Shown: in pieces, positions 18,105-29,652 of the stretch
How positions within the stretch are numbered: position 1 is the stretch's first letter
Layout: each line of letters opens with the position of its first letter
Made by a program: the position numbers and the translations under genes
Assembly (NCBI RefSeq): GCF_004795855.1
Contig: NZ_CP039252.1
Coordinates: 4,464,001-4,528,000, forward strand
Direction of reading: 5' to 3'
Length of the DNA stretch: 64,000 nt
DNA from: Hydrogenophaga sp. PAMC20947
GTDB taxonomy: Bacteria; Pseudomonadota; Gammaproteobacteria; Burkholderiales; Burkholderiaceae_C
Notes under the pieces: generated by a model
Databases searched by the model: none
Told to the model about the DNA's origin: nothing
What the model saw: the letters and a program-made list of their open reading frames with translations, nothing else

Positions 18105-19640
18105 GTGAGCGTCGAGATGAATACGCCTGTGGCGGTCGCGCAGTGGTTGCGCGAGCGCGTAACGGGGGCGCTGGTGTGCGACAGCCGCCTGGTGGCGACG
18201 GGCGATGGTTTTGTGGCCTGGCCCGGCGCTGCGACCGATGGTCGTCGCTTTGTGCGTTCGGCGCTGGAGGCCGGAGCCACAGTTGCCGTGGTGGAGCGCG
18301 CCGGCGTCGAGGCATTCGATTTCGACGATGCGCGGGTCATCGCGGTGCCCGATCTCAAGGCCCAGGCCGGCGCCATCGCCAGCGCCTTCCACAGCGATCC
18401 GAGCGCATCGCTGGCCGTGGTGGCTATCACGGGAACCAATGGCAAAACCTCCACGGCCTGGTGGGTCGCGCAGTTGCTGTCGGCCGCACACACGCCCTGC
18501 GCTGTGGTCGGAACCCTGGGCATCGGCCGTCCTCCCCTGGCGGGTGAGTCCGGCCATGCCCTCGTGCCCACCGGCCTCACCACACCCGACCCGGTGCTGC
18601 TCCAGTCGCGTCTGCGCAGCATGCGCGACAGCGGCCTGGAAGCCTGCGCCATTGAGGCTTCTTCCATTGGTTTGGTCGAAGGGCGCCTCAACGCGACACG
18701 CATCCGTGTCGCGGTGTTCACCAATTTCACCCAGGACCACCTGGACTTTCACGGCAGCATGCCTGCCTACTGGGCGGCCAAGGCCAGCCTGTTCGATCGC
18801 CCGGAGCTGGCGGCAGCGGTGATCAATCTGGACGATGCCAGGAGTGCAGATTTGTTGACCGGCCTGCAAGGCCGGCCCGTCGACACGTGGACGGTGAGCG
18901 TGGGCGGCCCCGCGCGCCTGTCGGCCCAAGGGCTGACCCACACCAAGGACGGCATGCGGTTCACCATTGAAGAGTGTGACCGCCAGGGCGCCGTGTGCGC
19001 GCAAGCCACTTTGCGTCTTTCGCTGGTGGGGAAGTACAACGTCAGCAATGTGTTGTGTGGTCTTGCCACCTTGCGCGCTTTGGGTGTTGCGCTGGATGAC
19101 GCTGTGAAGGCCTGCGCGTCCCTGACGCCGGTGCCGGGTCGCATGGAGCGGGCGGGAGAGGTGCAGACTGGTCAGCCGATGGTGCTGGTGGACTATGCCC
19201 ACACGCCCGATGCCCTGGAGAAAGCTTTGCAAGCCCTGCAACCCATCACCGCAGAGCGGGGGGGCTCATTGTGGGTCGTGGTTGGTTGCGGTGGTGATCG
19301 GGATGCGGGCAAGCGACCCCTGATGGCCGCGGTGGCCGAGCGGGAGGCCCAGCGTGTGGTGCTGACCAGCGACAACCCGCGCAGCGAAGATCCGGCTCGG
19401 ATTCTGGCGCAGATGGTGCAGGGCGTTCTGGACGCCGGCGAGGCGATGGTTGAAGTGGATCGCGCTGTCGCGATCGCAGTGGCCATCAAGGCAGCCGACG
19501 CTCGGGATGTGGTGTTGATTGCGGGCAAGGGCCATGAGGACTACCAGGATATCCAGGGTGTGAAGACCCCGTTTTCGGATCTGGGCCACGCAAGCGCCGC
19601 CTTGAAGCTGCGACCGCAGATGGCGGGAGCACAGGCATGA
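18105..19640 (+). CDS. murE: UDP-MurNAc-L-Ala-D-Glu:meso-DAP ligase
   Basis: A 511-residue cytoplasmic Mur ligase adding the third stem residue. The ATP-binding loop is [10 protein letters not shown] (near 108-117). The motif DNPRSEDP near residue 428 is the signature of meso-diaminopimelate-adding MurE, matching the presence of dapF. The C-terminal catalytic part has VDYAHTPDALEK and AGKGHEDYQ. Start GTG 18105 is preceded by GGAGG at 18094-18098, 6 nt away. An in-frame ATG at 18117 is the alternative. The stop overlaps the murF ATG. Confidence 0.95.
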   Translation: MSVEMNTPVAVAQWLRERVTGALVCDSRLVATGDGFVAWPGAATDGRRFVRSALEAGATVAVVERAGVEAFDFDDARVIAVPDLKAQAGAIASAFHSDPSASLAVVAITGTNGKTSTAWWVAQLLSAAHTPCAVVGTLGIGRPPLAGESGHALVPTGLTTPDPVLLQSRLRSMRDSGLEACAIEASSIGLVEGRLNATRIRVAVFTNFTQDHLDFHGSMPAYWAAKASLFDRPELAAAVINLDDARSADLLTGLQGRPVDTWTVSVGGPARLSAQGLTHTKDGMRFTIEECDRQGAVCAQATLRLSLVGKYNVSNVLCGLATLRALGVALDDAVKACASLTPVPGRMERAGEVQTGQPMVLVDYAHTPDALEKALQALQPITAERGGSLWVVVGCGGDRDAGKRPLMAAVAEREAQRVVLTSDNPRSEDPARILAQMVQGVLDAGEAMVEVDRAVAIAVAIKAADARDVVLIAGKGHEDYQDIQGVKTPFSDLGHASAALKLRPQMAGAQA

Positions 19641-21064
19641 AAATTCTGGAGCAACTGCTGCCGCAACTGCCGAACGCCCAGTTGGTCGGGGCCTTGGCTG
19701 GTCCTATTGAGCGCGTGCACACCGACACTCGCAGTCTGCGAGCGGGCGATCTTTTTGTCGCGCTCAAGGGTGACAGCTTTGATGCCAACACGTTTTTGAC
19801 CCAGGCGCAAGCGGCTGGCGCCGTCGGTGCCATCGCGCACCAGGGCCTGGCCGACGCTGGTCTGGGTGGCGTGGAGGTTCCCGACACCTTGGAGGCACTG
19901 GGCCAACTGGCCCAGCGCTGGCGGCAACAGTGGTCTGGGCCGTTGATCGCCGTCACGGGGAGCAACGGCAAGACCACGGTGACACAGATGGTCGCCGCCA
20001 TTCTGCACGCCGAAGTGGGTGACGCGGCGTTGGCCACGCAGGGCAATTTCAACAACCACATTGGTGTTCCACTCACCCTGCTGCGCCTGCGCGACACCCA
20101 TCGCCTTGCCGTGGTGGAGCTGGGCATGAACCACCCGGGTGAAATCGCCTACATCGCCGGACTGGCCCAGCCGACCGTGGCGCTGGTGAACAACGCGCAG
20201 CGTGAACACCAGGAATTCATGGCAACGATCGAAGCGGTGGCGATTGAAAACGGCCAGGTGATCCGGGCGCTGTCCGATGGCGGCGTTGCGGTCTTCCCCA
20301 GCGATGACGCGCACACGGCAGTCTGGCGTGGCCTCGCGGGTGCACGGGAGCAGCTGACCTTCAGCGATCGCGATCCCGCGGCCGAGGTGCAGGCTGGCCA
20401 GGCCGACTGGATCGACGGTGCATGGAGTGTGGACATCCGCACACCAAAAGGCGCGTTCAACTGCCGCTTGCACATCGCAGGACGGCACAACGTGCGCAAT
20501 GCGCTGGCGGCCACGGCGTGTGCGCTGGCGGCTGGCGTGTCCCTTGAAAAAATTGCGCAAGGACTGACGCAGTTTGAGCCCGTGGGTGGCCGCTCGCGGG
20601 CCAGCGAGATCATGTGGGCATCCGGTCCCATGACCCTGGTGGACGACACCTACAACGCCAACCCCGATTCGGTGATTGCCGCCATCGATGTGCTGGCTGA
20701 GCTGCCCGGGCCGCGTCGGCTGGTGTTGGGGGATATGGGCGAAGTGGGTGACGAAGGCCTGGCGTTTCACCTGGAAGTGCTGCGCCATGCGCAGGCCCGG
20801 GGCATTGACAACGTGGATGTGGCTGGAGCCTGGATGGCGCAGGCCGTCGCGGCCTTGCAGACCGAGGGTGCAGAAGCGCCTCGTCTGTGGGGCGATGTGG
20901 ACGCGCTGGCGGCCCAAATTTGCGCCACTGCGGCCGAATACCGCAGCGTGCTGGTCAAAGGATCCCGTTTCATGCGAATGGAGCGTGTGGTGAACGCCTT
21001 GCAGGCGGCGTCTGCGCGCCTGGCCCAACAACAACCCAAAAAGGATGCGTCGCATGCTGCTTAG
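19637..21064 (+). CDS. murF: UDP-MurNAc-tripeptide:D-Ala-D-Ala ligase
   Basis: A 475-residue Mur ligase that adds the D-alanyl-D-alanine dipeptide to complete the pentapeptide precursor. Motifs: [16 protein letters not shown] near residue 31, ATP loop [13 protein letters not shown] near 112, [19 protein letters not shown] [17 protein letters not shown] and [11 protein letters not shown] near 335. The substrate D-Ala-D-Ala comes from the ddl gene downstream. It overlaps murE by 4 nt and mraY by 11 nt. Confidence 0.96.
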   Translation: MKILEQLLPQLPNAQLVGALAGPIERVHTDTRSLRAGDLFVALKGDSFDANTFLTQAQAAGAVGAIAHQGLADAGLGGVEVPDTLEALGQLAQRWRQQWSGPLIAVTGSNGKTTVTQMVAAILHAEVGDAALATQGNFNNHIGVPLTLLRLRDTHRLAVVELGMNHPGEIAYIAGLAQPTVALVNNAQREHQEFMATIEAVAIENGQVIRALSDGGVAVFPSDDAHTAVWRGLAGAREQLTFSDRDPAAEVQAGQADWIDGAWSVDIRTPKGAFNCRLHIAGRHNVRNALAATACALAAGVSLEKIAQGLTQFEPVGGRSRASEIMWASGPMTLVDDTYNANPDSVIAAIDVLAELPGPRRLVLGDMGEVGDEGLAFHLEVLRHAQARGIDNVDVAGAWMAQAVAALQTEGAEAPRLWGDVDALAAQICATAAEYRSVLVKGSRFMRMERVVNALQAASARLAQQQPKKDASHAA

Positions 21065-22232
21065 TCTGGCCCAGTGGCTGCAAACCTTGGGACCCGAGTT
21101 CGGGTTCCTGCGGGTGGTGCAGTACCTGACCTTTCGCGCCGTGATGGCCGCCCTGACCGCCCTGATTGTGGGGTTGGTCGCTGGGCCGTTCTTCATCCGC
21201 CGCCTCACCGCGCTGAAGATTGGTCAGCCGATCCGCGACTACGCCATGCAGTCCCACATGAGCAAGAGCGGCACGCCGACCATGGGGGGCGTGCTGATCC
21301 TGTTTGCGATCGCGCTTTCCACGCTGCTGTGGTTTGACCTCTCCAACCGCTTTGTCTGGATTGTGCTGCTGGTCACCCTGGGCTTTGGTGCGATCGGATG
21401 GGTCGATGACTGGCGCAAGGTCGTGCACAAGGATCCTGAGGGCATGCGCTCGCGGGAGAAGTATTTCTGGCAGTCCGTGATCGGATTGCTTGCCGCTTTT
21501 TATCTGGTGTTCAGCGTGTCGGAAACCAGCAACCTGCGGGTGCTGGAGCTGTTCTACAACTGGGTGGTCTCGGGCTTCACCATCGACCTGCCGCCCCGTG
21601 CAGGCCTTCTGGTGCCCTTTTTCAAGGAAGTGAGCTACCCCCTGGGTGTGTTCGGTTTCGTGATCATGACCTACCTGGTCATCGTCGGATCGAGCAACGC
21701 CGTGAATCTCACCGATGGTCTCGATGGCCTGGCCATCATGCCGGTGGTGATGGTCGGGTCGGCATTGGGTGTTTTTGCCTATGTGACGGGCAGCTCGGTG
21801 TTCTCCCGCTACCTGCTGCTGCCGCACCTTCCGGGCGCTGGCGAGCTGCTGGTGTTCTGCGCGGCCATGGCCGGAGCCGGCCTGGCGTTCCTCTGGTTCA
21901 ACACCCACCCGGCGCAGGTGTTCATGGGAGACGTGGGCGCGCTGGCTTTGGGCGGGGCGCTGGGCACCATCGCCGTGATCGTGCGCCAGGAAATCGTGCT
22001 GGCCATCATGGGCGGCATCTTTGTGGTCGAGGCGCTGTCGGTGATGGCCCAGGTGGGCTGGTTCAAGTACACCAAGCGCCGCTACGGCCAGGGTCGCCGC
22101 CTGCTGCAGATGGCGCCGCTGCACCACCATTTTGAGAAAAAGGGCTGGAAGGAGACCCAGGTGGTCGTGCGCTTCTGGATCATCACCATGTTGTTGTGCC
22201 TCGTGGGCCTGTCCACCTTGAAGCTGCGATGA
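21054..22232 (+). CDS. mraY: Phospho-N-acetylmuramoyl-pentapeptide transferase
   Basis: A 392-residue integral membrane enzyme with about ten helices. It transfers phospho-MurNAc-pentapeptide to undecaprenyl phosphate, forming lipid I. Signature motifs: [10 protein letters not shown] near 69-78, [15 protein letters not shown] near residue 218 and [11 protein letters not shown] near 352. ATG 21054 was chosen over ATG 21045 because AAAAAGG immediately abuts the earlier codon but lies at good distance from 21054, and the family begins MLLSLA-like. The stop overlaps the murD ATG. Confidence 0.96.
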   Translation: MLLSLAQWLQTLGPEFGFLRVVQYLTFRAVMAALTALIVGLVAGPFFIRRLTALKIGQPIRDYAMQSHMSKSGTPTMGGVLILFAIALSTLLWFDLSNRFVWIVLLVTLGFGAIGWVDDWRKVVHKDPEGMRSREKYFWQSVIGLLAAFYLVFSVSETSNLRVLELFYNWVVSGFTIDLPPRAGLLVPFFKEVSYPLGVFGFVIMTYLVIVGSSNAVNLTDGLDGLAIMPVVMVGSALGVFAYVTGSSVFSRYLLLPHLPGAGELLVFCAAMAGAGLAFLWFNTHPAQVFMGDVGALALGGALGTIAVIVRQEIVLAIMGGIFVVEALSVMAQVGWFKYTKRRYGQGRRLLQMAPLHHHFEKKGWKETQVVVRFWIITMLLCLVGLSTLKLR

Positions 22233-24064
22233 ACCACTTGAAGGACCAATCCGTTCTGATCCTGGGCCTGGGCATCTCCGGCCTGGCGATGGCGCGTTGG
22301 TGCGTGCGAGCGGGTGCCAAGGTGTCGGTGGCCGATACCCGGGCACAGCCCCCGCAGCTGGGCGTTTTGCGGGAGCAATGCCCTGAGGTGGCTTTCCTTC
22401 ACGGCGCCTTTGACCGGGAATTGATGGACCGGTGTGGTTGGCACCTGATCGCCCGCAGCCCCGGCCTGGCCCCGGCGGCATTGAGCGGTGTGCGTGAATG
22501 GGCGGAGGAACACGGCGTCCCCCTCTGGGGTGAGCTGGACCTGTTTGCGGCTGCGTTGGGTGAATTGGGCCAGCGCGCTGAGTGGGCTTACCGCCCCAAG
22601 GTGCTGGCCATCACGGGAACCAACGGCAAAACCACCGTGACGGCCCTGACCGGTTTGTTGCTGGAGCGCTGCGGCGTGCCGGTCGCGGTGGCGGGCAACA
22701 TTGGCCCGGCGTTGCTGGATGTGTTGTCGCAGGCTTTGGATGCCGAGGCCACGGCCAACGAACAAGACCTTGCCGAGGCGGCCCAGCTGGCGCAAGAGGC
22801 CGCGACCACAGCCGAGGCCGAGACAGTGACGGTCCCGTCCAGCGAAACGGCGAATGAGCCGGTCCAGGGCCGTTTGGTGCATGAAGCACCTGCGACCGAT
22901 GTGGAGGTTGACGCAACCGATGACGAAGCGGCTGATGAAGCCGGTTCGGTGGACGCGGAGGAAGAGGGCGCGGCTCCCTTGCTGGTGCCACCACCGGTGG
23001 AGCCCCCTCAACCGCCCCATTTGCCTGCAGTCTGGGTGCTGGAGCTTTCCAGCTTCCAGCTCGATGCCACCGCCGGTGGACCCTGGGATGCGGTTCCAAC
23101 GACCGCCACGGTGCTCAATATTTCCGAGGACCATCTCGACTGGCATGGTTCGTTGGACGCGTATGCGCAGGCCAAGGCCGCAGTGTTCGGGCAACAAGCC
23201 CTGATGCTGGTCAACCGCAACGACCCCCACACGCTGGCGTTCGTGCCGCCAATGGTCACGGTGAAAATCAGCGGCCGCAACCGCCAGCAACCCGCACGCC
23301 CTTGGGCCAGTTTTGGGCTGGACGAGCCTGTGCGGGCTGGCGACTGGGGCCTGGAAACGGTCAACGGTATGACCTGGTTGGTGCGCGCACTGGCCGTGGA
23401 CGAAACCCGCAAGAAGGGTCGCAACCAGGACGACGAAGAAGATCTGTATTTCCAACGGCTGATGCCCGCCGATGCGCTGCGCATCCGAGGGCGGCACAAC
23501 GCCGCCAATGCTTTGGCGGCGCTCGCGCTGGCCACGTCGACTGGCGCACAGCTGGCGCCGATGCTCCACGGCCTGCGCGAATACCGCGGCGAACCGCACC
23601 GGGTTGAATCCGTGGCGCTGATTGAAGGCGTGGAGTACTTCAATGACAGCAAGGGAACCAACGTCGGTGCGACGCTGGCCGCCATTCAGGGTTTGGGCGC
23701 TGAGCGGCACCTGGTCCTGATCCTTGGGGGTGATGGCAAAGGGCAGGATTTTTCGCCGCTGGCACCCGCCTTGGCGCAGCACGCCCGTGCCGTTTTCCTG
23801 ATTGGGCGCGATGCCCCTGCGATCCGTGCCAGTGTCCACGCCGCCCTGTCTGATGCAGGGGTACCGCTGGACGACGCAGCCAGCCTGGTCGATGCGGTCC
23901 AGCTGGCGGCAGGCGCTGCGTTGTCGGGCGATGCCGTGCTCCTGTCGCCGGCGTGTTCCAGTCTCGACCAGTTCGACAACTACCCACACCGTGGCCGGGT
24001 GTTTGTACAAGCCGTTGCCGATATCGCGCATGAGCACGGTGTGGATATGGAGGGCACTTTGTGA
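22229..24064 (+). CDS. murD: UDP-MurNAc-L-alanine:D-glutamate ligase with large acidic insertion
   Basis: A 611-residue Mur ligase that adds D-glutamate. E. coli MurD has about 438 residues. Family motifs are intact: [15 protein letters not shown] (N-terminus), [13 protein letters not shown] near 129, GNIGPALLD near 155, LELSSFQLD near 270, [11 protein letters not shown] and [12 protein letters not shown] near 472. About 95 residues between GNIGPALLD and LELSSFQL (roughly 172-265) are Ala/Glu/Asp/Thr/Pro-rich low complexity; a second smaller insert near 390-405 is charged. Both look like surface additions, because the catalytic blocks flank them in frame. Confidence 0.95.
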   Translation: MNHLKDQSVLILGLGISGLAMARWCVRAGAKVSVADTRAQPPQLGVLREQCPEVAFLHGAFDRELMDRCGWHLIARSPGLAPAALSGVREWAEEHGVPLWGELDLFAAALGELGQRAEWAYRPKVLAITGTNGKTTVTALTGLLLERCGVPVAVAGNIGPALLDVLSQALDAEATANEQDLAEAAQLAQEAATTAEAETVTVPSSETANEPVQGRLVHEAPATDVEVDATDDEAADEAGSVDAEEEGAAPLLVPPPVEPPQPPHLPAVWVLELSSFQLDATAGGPWDAVPTTATVLNISEDHLDWHGSLDAYAQAKAAVFGQQALMLVNRNDPHTLAFVPPMVTVKISGRNRQQPARPWASFGLDEPVRAGDWGLETVNGMTWLVRALAVDETRKKGRNQDDEEDLYFQRLMPADALRIRGRHNAANALAALALATSTGAQLAPMLHGLREYRGEPHRVESVALIEGVEYFNDSKGTNVGATLAAIQGLGAERHLVLILGGDGKGQDFSPLAPALAQHARAVFLIGRDAPAIRASVHAALSDAGVPLDDAASLVDAVQLAAGAALSGDAVLLSPACSSLDQFDNYPHRGRVFVQAVADIAHEHGVDMEGTL

Positions 24065-25350
24065 TGAAGGCCCTTCGTGCAACTTTCAAAAGCTGGCGAG
24101 ACAGTGTTGTCGCCCAGCTGCCGCGCTTGGTGGGCTTGCGCCCGGCCACGGGCGATGGCCTGCCTGTGCGCCTTTCGAATCGCACCTACGCCGGCACCCG
24201 CAGCACGCCCGTGGGCGAGCTGGGTTTTGATCAGCCCTTGGTTTGGGTGATCGTTGCCCTGCTGTCGTGGGGCATCGTCATGGTGTATTCGGCCTCCATC
24301 GCATTGCCCGACAACCCCCGTTTTGCCAATTACGCCTCGACCCATTTTGTGATGCGCCATGGCATTGCCATCGCCATTGGGCTGATCGGGGCGATGGTGG
24401 CCTTCCAGTTTTCCATGAACAGCTGGGAGCGCATGGCGCCCTGGCTGTTTGCACTGGCCCTGCTGCTGCTGGTTCTGGTGTTGATTCCCTTCATCGGCAA
24501 AGGCGTCAATGGCGCACGCCGCTGGTTCTCGCTGGGCATCATCAATTTCCAGCCGTCCGAGCTCGCCAAGCTCACGGTCTTGCTCTACGCCTCCGATTAC
24601 ATGGTCCGCAAGATGGAGGTGAAGGAGCGCTTCTTCGCCGCCGTGTTGCCCATGGCAGTGGCGCTCGCCGTTGTGGGCATGTTGTTGCTGGCCGAACCCG
24701 ACATGGGTGCCTTCATGGTGATCGTGGTCATCGCCATGGGTATCCTGTTTCTGGGCGGTGTGAACGCCCGCATGTTTTTCCTGATTGCCCTGGTGGTTGT
24801 CGGTGCGTTTGCCCTGATGGTCATGATGAGCGAATGGCGTCGGGAGCGCATCTTTGCCTATCTCGATCCCTGGAGCGCCGAATACGCGTTGGGCAAAGGC
24901 TATCAGCTGTCGCACTCCTTGATTGCCTTTGGCCGGGGTGAAATTTTCGGCGTGGGCCTGGGTGGCAGCGTGGAGAAGCTGCACTGGTTGCCCGAAGCAC
25001 ACACCGACTTCCTGCTGGCCGTGATCGGTGAGGAGTTTGGTCTGGTGGGTGTGCTGATCCTGATCGGTGTCTTTCTCTGGATGATTCGCCGCATCATGCA
25101 CATTGGCCGACAAGCCATCGCACTGGACCAGGTCTTCTCCGGCCTGGTGGCCCAGGGCATTGGCCTGTGGATGGGTTTTCAGTGTTTCATCAACATCGGC
25201 GTGAATCTGGGGGCCTTGCCGACCAAAGGCCTCACCTTGCCCCTCATGAGCTACGGCGGATCGGCCATCCTGCTGGAATTGATTGCCTTGTCCATCGTCC
25301 TGCGCGTGGATTATGAGAACCGTTTGTTGATGAAGGGAGGTCGCTCATGA
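24064..25350 (+). CDS. ftsW: Septal peptidoglycan glycosyltransferase FtsW
   Basis: A 428-residue SEDS-family polytopic membrane protein that polymerises lipid II at the septum with FtsI. A cytoplasmic N-terminal extension of about 55 residues is followed by about ten helices. SEDS motifs are visible: [40 protein letters not shown] and [15 protein letters not shown]. The start overlaps the murD stop by one base (TGATG). It has a paralogue, rodA, at 41.8 kb; the dcw position identifies this one as FtsW. Confidence 0.95.
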   Translation: MKALRATFKSWRDSVVAQLPRLVGLRPATGDGLPVRLSNRTYAGTRSTPVGELGFDQPLVWVIVALLSWGIVMVYSASIALPDNPRFANYASTHFVMRHGIAIAIGLIGAMVAFQFSMNSWERMAPWLFALALLLLVLVLIPFIGKGVNGARRWFSLGIINFQPSELAKLTVLLYASDYMVRKMEVKERFFAAVLPMAVALAVVGMLLLAEPDMGAFMVIVVIAMGILFLGGVNARMFFLIALVVVGAFALMVMMSEWRRERIFAYLDPWSAEYALGKGYQLSHSLIAFGRGEIFGVGLGGSVEKLHWLPEAHTDFLLAVIGEEFGLVGVLILIGVFLWMIRRIMHIGRQAIALDQVFSGLVAQGIGLWMGFQCFINIGVNLGALPTKGLTLPLMSYGGSAILLELIALSIVLRVDYENRLLMKGGRS

Positions 25351-26426
25351 GCCGCCAACCCTGCGCCCTGATCATGGCTGGCGGCACCGGCGGGCATATC
25401 TTCCCGGGCCTTGCCGTGGCCGAGGCCTTGCACGAACGCGGCTGGCGGGTGCACTGGCTGGGCTCGCCCGGCAGCATGGAAAGCCGGCTGGTACCCCCCC
25501 GGGGCTTTGCGCTCGAGACAATCGACTTTGGTGGCGTGCGTGGCAAAGGGATCAAGACCCTGGTGTTGCTGCCGCTGCGTTTGCTCAGGGCCTTCTGGCA
25601 GGCGCTTCAGGTCGTGCGCCGGGTCCGCCCCGACGTCTTGGTGGGCTTGGGGGGCTACATCACTTTCCCGGGCGGCATGATGGGCACCCTTTTGGGCAAG
25701 CCCATGGTGCTGCACGAGCAAAACTCGGTGGCGGGCATGGCCAACAAGGTGTTGAGCGGACTCGCTGACCGGGTGTTCACCGCTTTCCCCCACGTGTTTG
25801 CAAAAGCCGAATGGGTGGGCAACCCCTTGCGCAGTGAGTTCCTGCGCCAGCCAGGGCCTGCGCAACGCTGGCAGGGGCGAACCGGCCCGCTGCGCTTGCT
25901 GGTGGTCGGTGGCAGCCTGGGCGCCAAGGCGCTCAACGACACCGTGCCCCAAGCACTCGCCCTGTTGCCCGTGGATCAACGGCCGACCGTGTTGCACCAG
26001 AGCGGTGAGAAACAGATCGACGCCTTGCGCGCCAATTACGCTGCGGCTGGCGTGACCGCCGATCTGACCCCCTTCATTGATGACACGGCCCAGGCCTTTG
26101 CCGACGCGGATCTCATTCTCTGCCGCTCAGGCGCCAGCACGGTTACCGAGATCGCTGCGGTGGGGGCCGCCGCCCTGTTTGTGCCTTTCCCCTTTGCCGT
26201 GGATGACCACCAGACCACGAATGCCCGCTTTCTGGTTGAGGCCGGGGCCGCCTGGCTCGTGCCGCAAACCGAGCTGACGCCTGCCATGCTGGCCGAACGC
26301 CTGAAGACCGTGACACGTGACCAACTGCTGAACATGGCGTTGAAAGCCAAACAAATGCAAAAAACCGATGCTGTGCAAGCCGTTGTGGCCGCCTGTGAAC
26401 AACTTTCGAAAGTGACACCGGCATGA
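25347..26426 (+). CDS. murG: UDP-GlcNAc:lipid I N-acetylglucosaminyltransferase
   Basis: A 359-residue peripheral membrane GT-B glycosyltransferase making lipid II from lipid I. Motifs: [16 protein letters not shown] near residues 9-22, [14 protein letters not shown] near 98, [12 protein letters not shown] near 125, [12 protein letters not shown] near 188 and the C-terminal [18 protein letters not shown] near 254. It overlaps ftsW and murC by 4 nt each, so the segment is translationally coupled. Confidence 0.97.
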   Translation: MSRQPCALIMAGGTGGHIFPGLAVAEALHERGWRVHWLGSPGSMESRLVPPRGFALETIDFGGVRGKGIKTLVLLPLRLLRAFWQALQVVRRVRPDVLVGLGGYITFPGGMMGTLLGKPMVLHEQNSVAGMANKVLSGLADRVFTAFPHVFAKAEWVGNPLRSEFLRQPGPAQRWQGRTGPLRLLVVGGSLGAKALNDTVPQALALLPVDQRPTVLHQSGEKQIDALRANYAAAGVTADLTPFIDDTAQAFADADLILCRSGASTVTEIAAVGAAALFVPFPFAVDDHQTTNARFLVEAGAAWLVPQTELTPAMLAERLKTVTRDQLLNMALKAKQMQKTDAVQAVVAACEQLSKVTPA

Positions 26427-27850
26427 AACATGCCATTCGCCATATCCATTTCGTCGGCATCGGTGGCTCCGGCATGAGCGGCATCGCCGAGGTCCTGCTG
26501 AACCAGGGTTACCGCATTTCGGGCAGCGACCTGGGCGAGAACGCGGCCACACGGCGCCTGGTGTCGTTCGGCGCCGAGGTATTCCTGGGCCACGATGCGC
26601 GGTACATCGAAGGCGCGGATGCCATCGTGACCTCGACCGCAGTCAAAGAAGACAACCCGGAAGTCGTGGCAGCCCACGCCAAGTTGATCCCAGTGGTGCC
26701 ACGGGCGGTGATGCTGGCCGAGTTGATGCGCATGAAAAAGGGTGTGGCCATTGCCGGCACCCACGGAAAAACCACCACCACCAGTCTGGTGGCGAGTGTG
26801 TTGGCCGCCGCCGGCATGGATCCGACGTTTGTCATCGGCGGGCGCCTCAACAGCGCGGGAGCCAACGCCCAATTGGGCTCGGGCGAGTACATCGTGGTCG
26901 AAGCCGACGAATCCGATGCCTCGTTCCTGAACCTGTTGCCGGTGGTGTCGGTGGTGACCAACATCGACGCCGATCACATGGACACCTATGGGCACGACTT
27001 CGAGCGGCTCAAGGGCGCCTTCATCGAATTCCTGCACCGCATGCCCTTCTACGGCGCGGCCGTGGTTTGTGTGGACGATGCGGCGATCCGCGACATCCTG
27101 CCGTTGATCGCACGACCGATCACCACCTACGGCTTCGCCGAGGACGCGCAGTTGCGCGCAGTCAATGTGCGGCCTGTGGCCGGTGAAATGCACTTCACGG
27201 TCCAGCGGGCCAACAACACTGGCTCCCTGCCCGATCTTGACGTGGTGCTGAACCTGCCGGGCAACCACAACGTGCTCAACGCGCTCGCGGCCATCGGTAT
27301 CGCCGAAGAGCTGGGTGTGCCGGACGCTGCGGTGGTGAAAGCGTTGGCCGAATTCAAGGGCGTGGGACGCCGCTTCCAGCACTACGGTGAAGTGGCGCTG
27401 CCTTCGGGTGGTACCTGCACCCTGGTGGACGACTACGGTCACCACCCGGTGGAAATGGCCGCGACCTTGTCCGCAGCGCGCGGAGCGTTCCCAGGCCGGC
27501 GCCTGGTGCTGGCCTTTCAGCCCCACCGCTACAGCCGAACACGCGACTGCTTCGAAGACTTTGTGAAGGTCATCGGCCAGGCCGATGCGGTGCTGCTGGC
27601 CGAGGTGTATGCCGCTGGCGAATCGCCTATCGTGGCCGCCGATGGCCGCTCTCTCGCACGCGCCTTGCGGGTGGCGGGCAAGCTTGAGCCGGTGTTCGTC
27701 GATGAGATCTCCGCCATGCCGCAGGCCATCCTGGACAACGCACAGGATGGCGACGTGGTGCTGTGCATGGGCGCGGGCACCATCGGGGCCGTCGCTGGCC
27801 AGACCGTGGAGCTGGCGCAAGCCGCCGCCGAGAAAGCAGAACCAGCATGA
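26423..27850 (+). CDS. murC: UDP-N-acetylmuramate:L-alanine ligase
   Basis: A 475-residue Mur ligase that adds the first stem residue, L-alanine. Motifs: [17 protein letters not shown] near 9-25, [13 protein letters not shown] near 110, [10 protein letters not shown] near 163, [25 protein letters not shown] near 281 and DDYGHHPVE near 338. A paralogue for murein recycling, mpl, is encoded at 48.7 kb. The dcw location and general length support MurC here. It overlaps both neighbours by 4 nt. Confidence 0.96.
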   Translation: MKHAIRHIHFVGIGGSGMSGIAEVLLNQGYRISGSDLGENAATRRLVSFGAEVFLGHDARYIEGADAIVTSTAVKEDNPEVVAAHAKLIPVVPRAVMLAELMRMKKGVAIAGTHGKTTTTSLVASVLAAAGMDPTFVIGGRLNSAGANAQLGSGEYIVVEADESDASFLNLLPVVSVVTNIDADHMDTYGHDFERLKGAFIEFLHRMPFYGAAVVCVDDAAIRDILPLIARPITTYGFAEDAQLRAVNVRPVAGEMHFTVQRANNTGSLPDLDVVLNLPGNHNVLNALAAIGIAEELGVPDAAVVKALAEFKGVGRRFQHYGEVALPSGGTCTLVDDYGHHPVEMAATLSAARGAFPGRRLVLAFQPHRYSRTRDCFEDFVKVIGQADAVLLAEVYAAGESPIVAADGRSLARALRVAGKLEPVFVDEISAMPQAILDNAQDGDVVLCMGAGTIGAVAGQTVELAQAAAEKAEPA

Positions 27851-28830
27851 ACACAAACCAACTGAACCTTCCCGCTGTCGATCCCAAGGCCATGGGCAAA
27901 GTGGCCGTCCTCCTGGGCGGCCGCTCGGCCGAGCGCGAGGTCTCCTTGATGTCGGGCAACGGTGTCCTGACGGCGCTGCGGGCCAAGGGCGTCGACGCAC
28001 ACCCGTTTGATCCGGCCGCACGCGAGTTGAGCGAACTCAAGCATGAAGGTTTTGACCGGTGTTTTATCGCCTTGCATGGCCGATTCGGCGAAGACGGCAC
28101 GGTGCAAGGAGCGCTTGAGCTGATGGGCATTCCCTACACCGGCCCTGGTGTCATGGCCTCCAGCGTGGCCATGGACAAGCTCATGACCAAGCGCATCTGG
28201 ATCGCCGAAGGCCTGTCCACTCCCGCCTGGCGGCAGGTCAGGAGTGCAGCAGATACCCGCGCGGCTTTCGCTGATCTCGGATCGCCCATGATCGTCAAGC
28301 CGGTGCGCGAGGGTTCAACCATCGGGCTCACCAAAGTGACCACGCTGGAGCAATGTGAAGCGGCCTATGCGCTGGCCTCGCTGCAAGATCCCATGGTGAT
28401 GTGCGAGCAGTTCATCGCAGGCGACGAAGTGACTTGCCCGGTGCTGGGCACGGGTGACCAGGCGCGTGCCTTGCCTGTGATCCGCATCGTGGCGCCTGAC
28501 GGCAACTACGACTACCAGAACAAATACTTCACCGACGACACCCAGTACCTCGTGCCCTGCGGATTGCCCGAGGGCGAAGAAGAGCGCATCCAGGCGCTGG
28601 TCCTGAAAGCCTTCCTCACGCTGGATTGCCGTGGCTGGTCGCGTGCCGACGTGATGATCGACGCCACCACCCGCCAGCCCTACCTGCTGGAAATCAACAC
28701 CTCGCCCGGCATGACCGGCCATTCGTTGGTGCCGATGTCGGCGCGCGCGGCTGGCCTGTCTTACGAAGACCTGTGTTTGTCCCTGTTGGCCGGCGCATTG
28801 CTGGACAACGCTGTTTCCACGCACGGCTAA
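27847..28830 (+). CDS. ddl: D-alanine:D-alanine ligase
   Basis: A 327-residue ATP-grasp enzyme producing D-Ala-D-Ala for MurF. Visible: [17 protein letters not shown] near 21-37, the glycine-rich [14 protein letters not shown] near 78, [29 protein letters not shown] near 152 and the C-terminal [15 protein letters not shown] near 284. Its position between murC and ftsQ is that of DdlB in enterics. It overlaps murC by 4 nt; ftsQ follows after 14 nt. Confidence 0.96.
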   Translation: MNTNQLNLPAVDPKAMGKVAVLLGGRSAEREVSLMSGNGVLTALRAKGVDAHPFDPAARELSELKHEGFDRCFIALHGRFGEDGTVQGALELMGIPYTGPGVMASSVAMDKLMTKRIWIAEGLSTPAWRQVRSAADTRAAFADLGSPMIVKPVREGSTIGLTKVTTLEQCEAAYALASLQDPMVMCEQFIAGDEVTCPVLGTGDQARALPVIRIVAPDGNYDYQNKYFTDDTQYLVPCGLPEGEEERIQALVLKAFLTLDCRGWSRADVMIDATTRQPYLLEINTSPGMTGHSLVPMSARAAGLSYEDLCLSLLAGALLDNAVSTHG

Positions 28831-28844
28831 CAACCCGCCCCGCC

Positions 28845-29639
28845 ATGTCCCAACCCGACCTTCCATTGGACGTCAAACTCATGACTGTGGTGACCAACAC
28901 CCTGGTGATGGTGTTCGCCGTCCTGTGCCTGGTGGCTTTGGGCAACTGGGTGCTGCGCCACCCCTTCTGGGCGGTGCGCTCCATCACCGTGCAAGGCGAG
29001 GTGGACCACCAGAACGCTGTGGGGCTGCGCGCGCAGCTCGCCTCGTCCTTGAAAACCAATCTGGCCGGCGGCTTGCTGGCGCTCGACCTGCAACCCGTGC
29101 GCGCAATGTTTGAATCGGTGCCCTGGGTGCGCCATGCCCGCGTGCAAAGGGACTTCCCCAACAGCCTGCGTGTGACGCTGGAAGAGCACCGTGCGGTGGC
29201 CTGGTGGGGACAAGCGGGTTCGGGCTACCTCGTCAGCCGGATGGGCGAAGTGTTTGAGGCCAGTCCGGATGAGGGCGAAGGTTTGCCTGAGCTGGCGGGT
29301 CCGCCAGAACTGTCTGGACGTGTCTGGGATTTGTTCCAGATCCTTTCTACCGAATTCAAGCGCCTGGAGCTTGAAATCGTGCGGCTCGAGCTCACCGACC
29401 AAGGCAGCTGGCGTGCCACGCTGGACAGCGGCGCAGCCATCGAACTCGGCCGTGGTGAATCGGCCGAGCTGCTGGAGCGGGTTCACCGTTTCACCGCCAC
29501 GCTCAGCCAGCTCACGCAACGTTATCCAGGCGCCGTGCAATCGGTCGACCTGCGTTATCCCAACGGCTACGCCCTGCGCATGCGCGGCGTGACCACCGTC
29601 ACCGAAGACGGCCCTTCTTCCACCTCAAAGACCCGGTAA
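28845..29639 (+). CDS. ftsQ: Cell division protein FtsQ
   Basis: A 264-residue bitopic membrane protein linking the cytoplasmic ring with FtsLB. A short cytoplasmic N-terminus precedes one membrane helix (about residues 15-38). The POTRA domain follows (PFWAVRSITVQGEV... to VPWVRHARVQRDFPNSLRVTLEEHRAVAWW), and then the beta domain. ATG 28845 is chosen because upstream extension would run back into ddl in another frame. It lies 14 nt after ddl and 13 nt before ftsA. Confidence 0.95.
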   Translation: MSQPDLPLDVKLMTVVTNTLVMVFAVLCLVALGNWVLRHPFWAVRSITVQGEVDHQNAVGLRAQLASSLKTNLAGGLLALDLQPVRAMFESVPWVRHARVQRDFPNSLRVTLEEHRAVAWWGQAGSGYLVSRMGEVFEASPDEGEGLPELAGPPELSGRVWDLFQILSTEFKRLELEIVRLELTDQGSWRATLDSGAAIELGRGESAELLERVHRFTATLSQLTQRYPGAVQSVDLRYPNGYALRMRGVTTVTEDGPSSTSKTR

Positions 29640-29652
29640 ACAAGAAACGATC

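Noticed and set aside
20970..22481. Minus-strand frame of about 500 codons opposite murF, mraY and murD
   Set aside because: mraY on the plus strand has all family motifs; the antisense translation is Gln/His/Gly-rich with no family similarity.
22082..24082. Minus-strand frame of 666 codons opposite murD
   Set aside because: An antisense shadow of murD, including its low-complexity insert.
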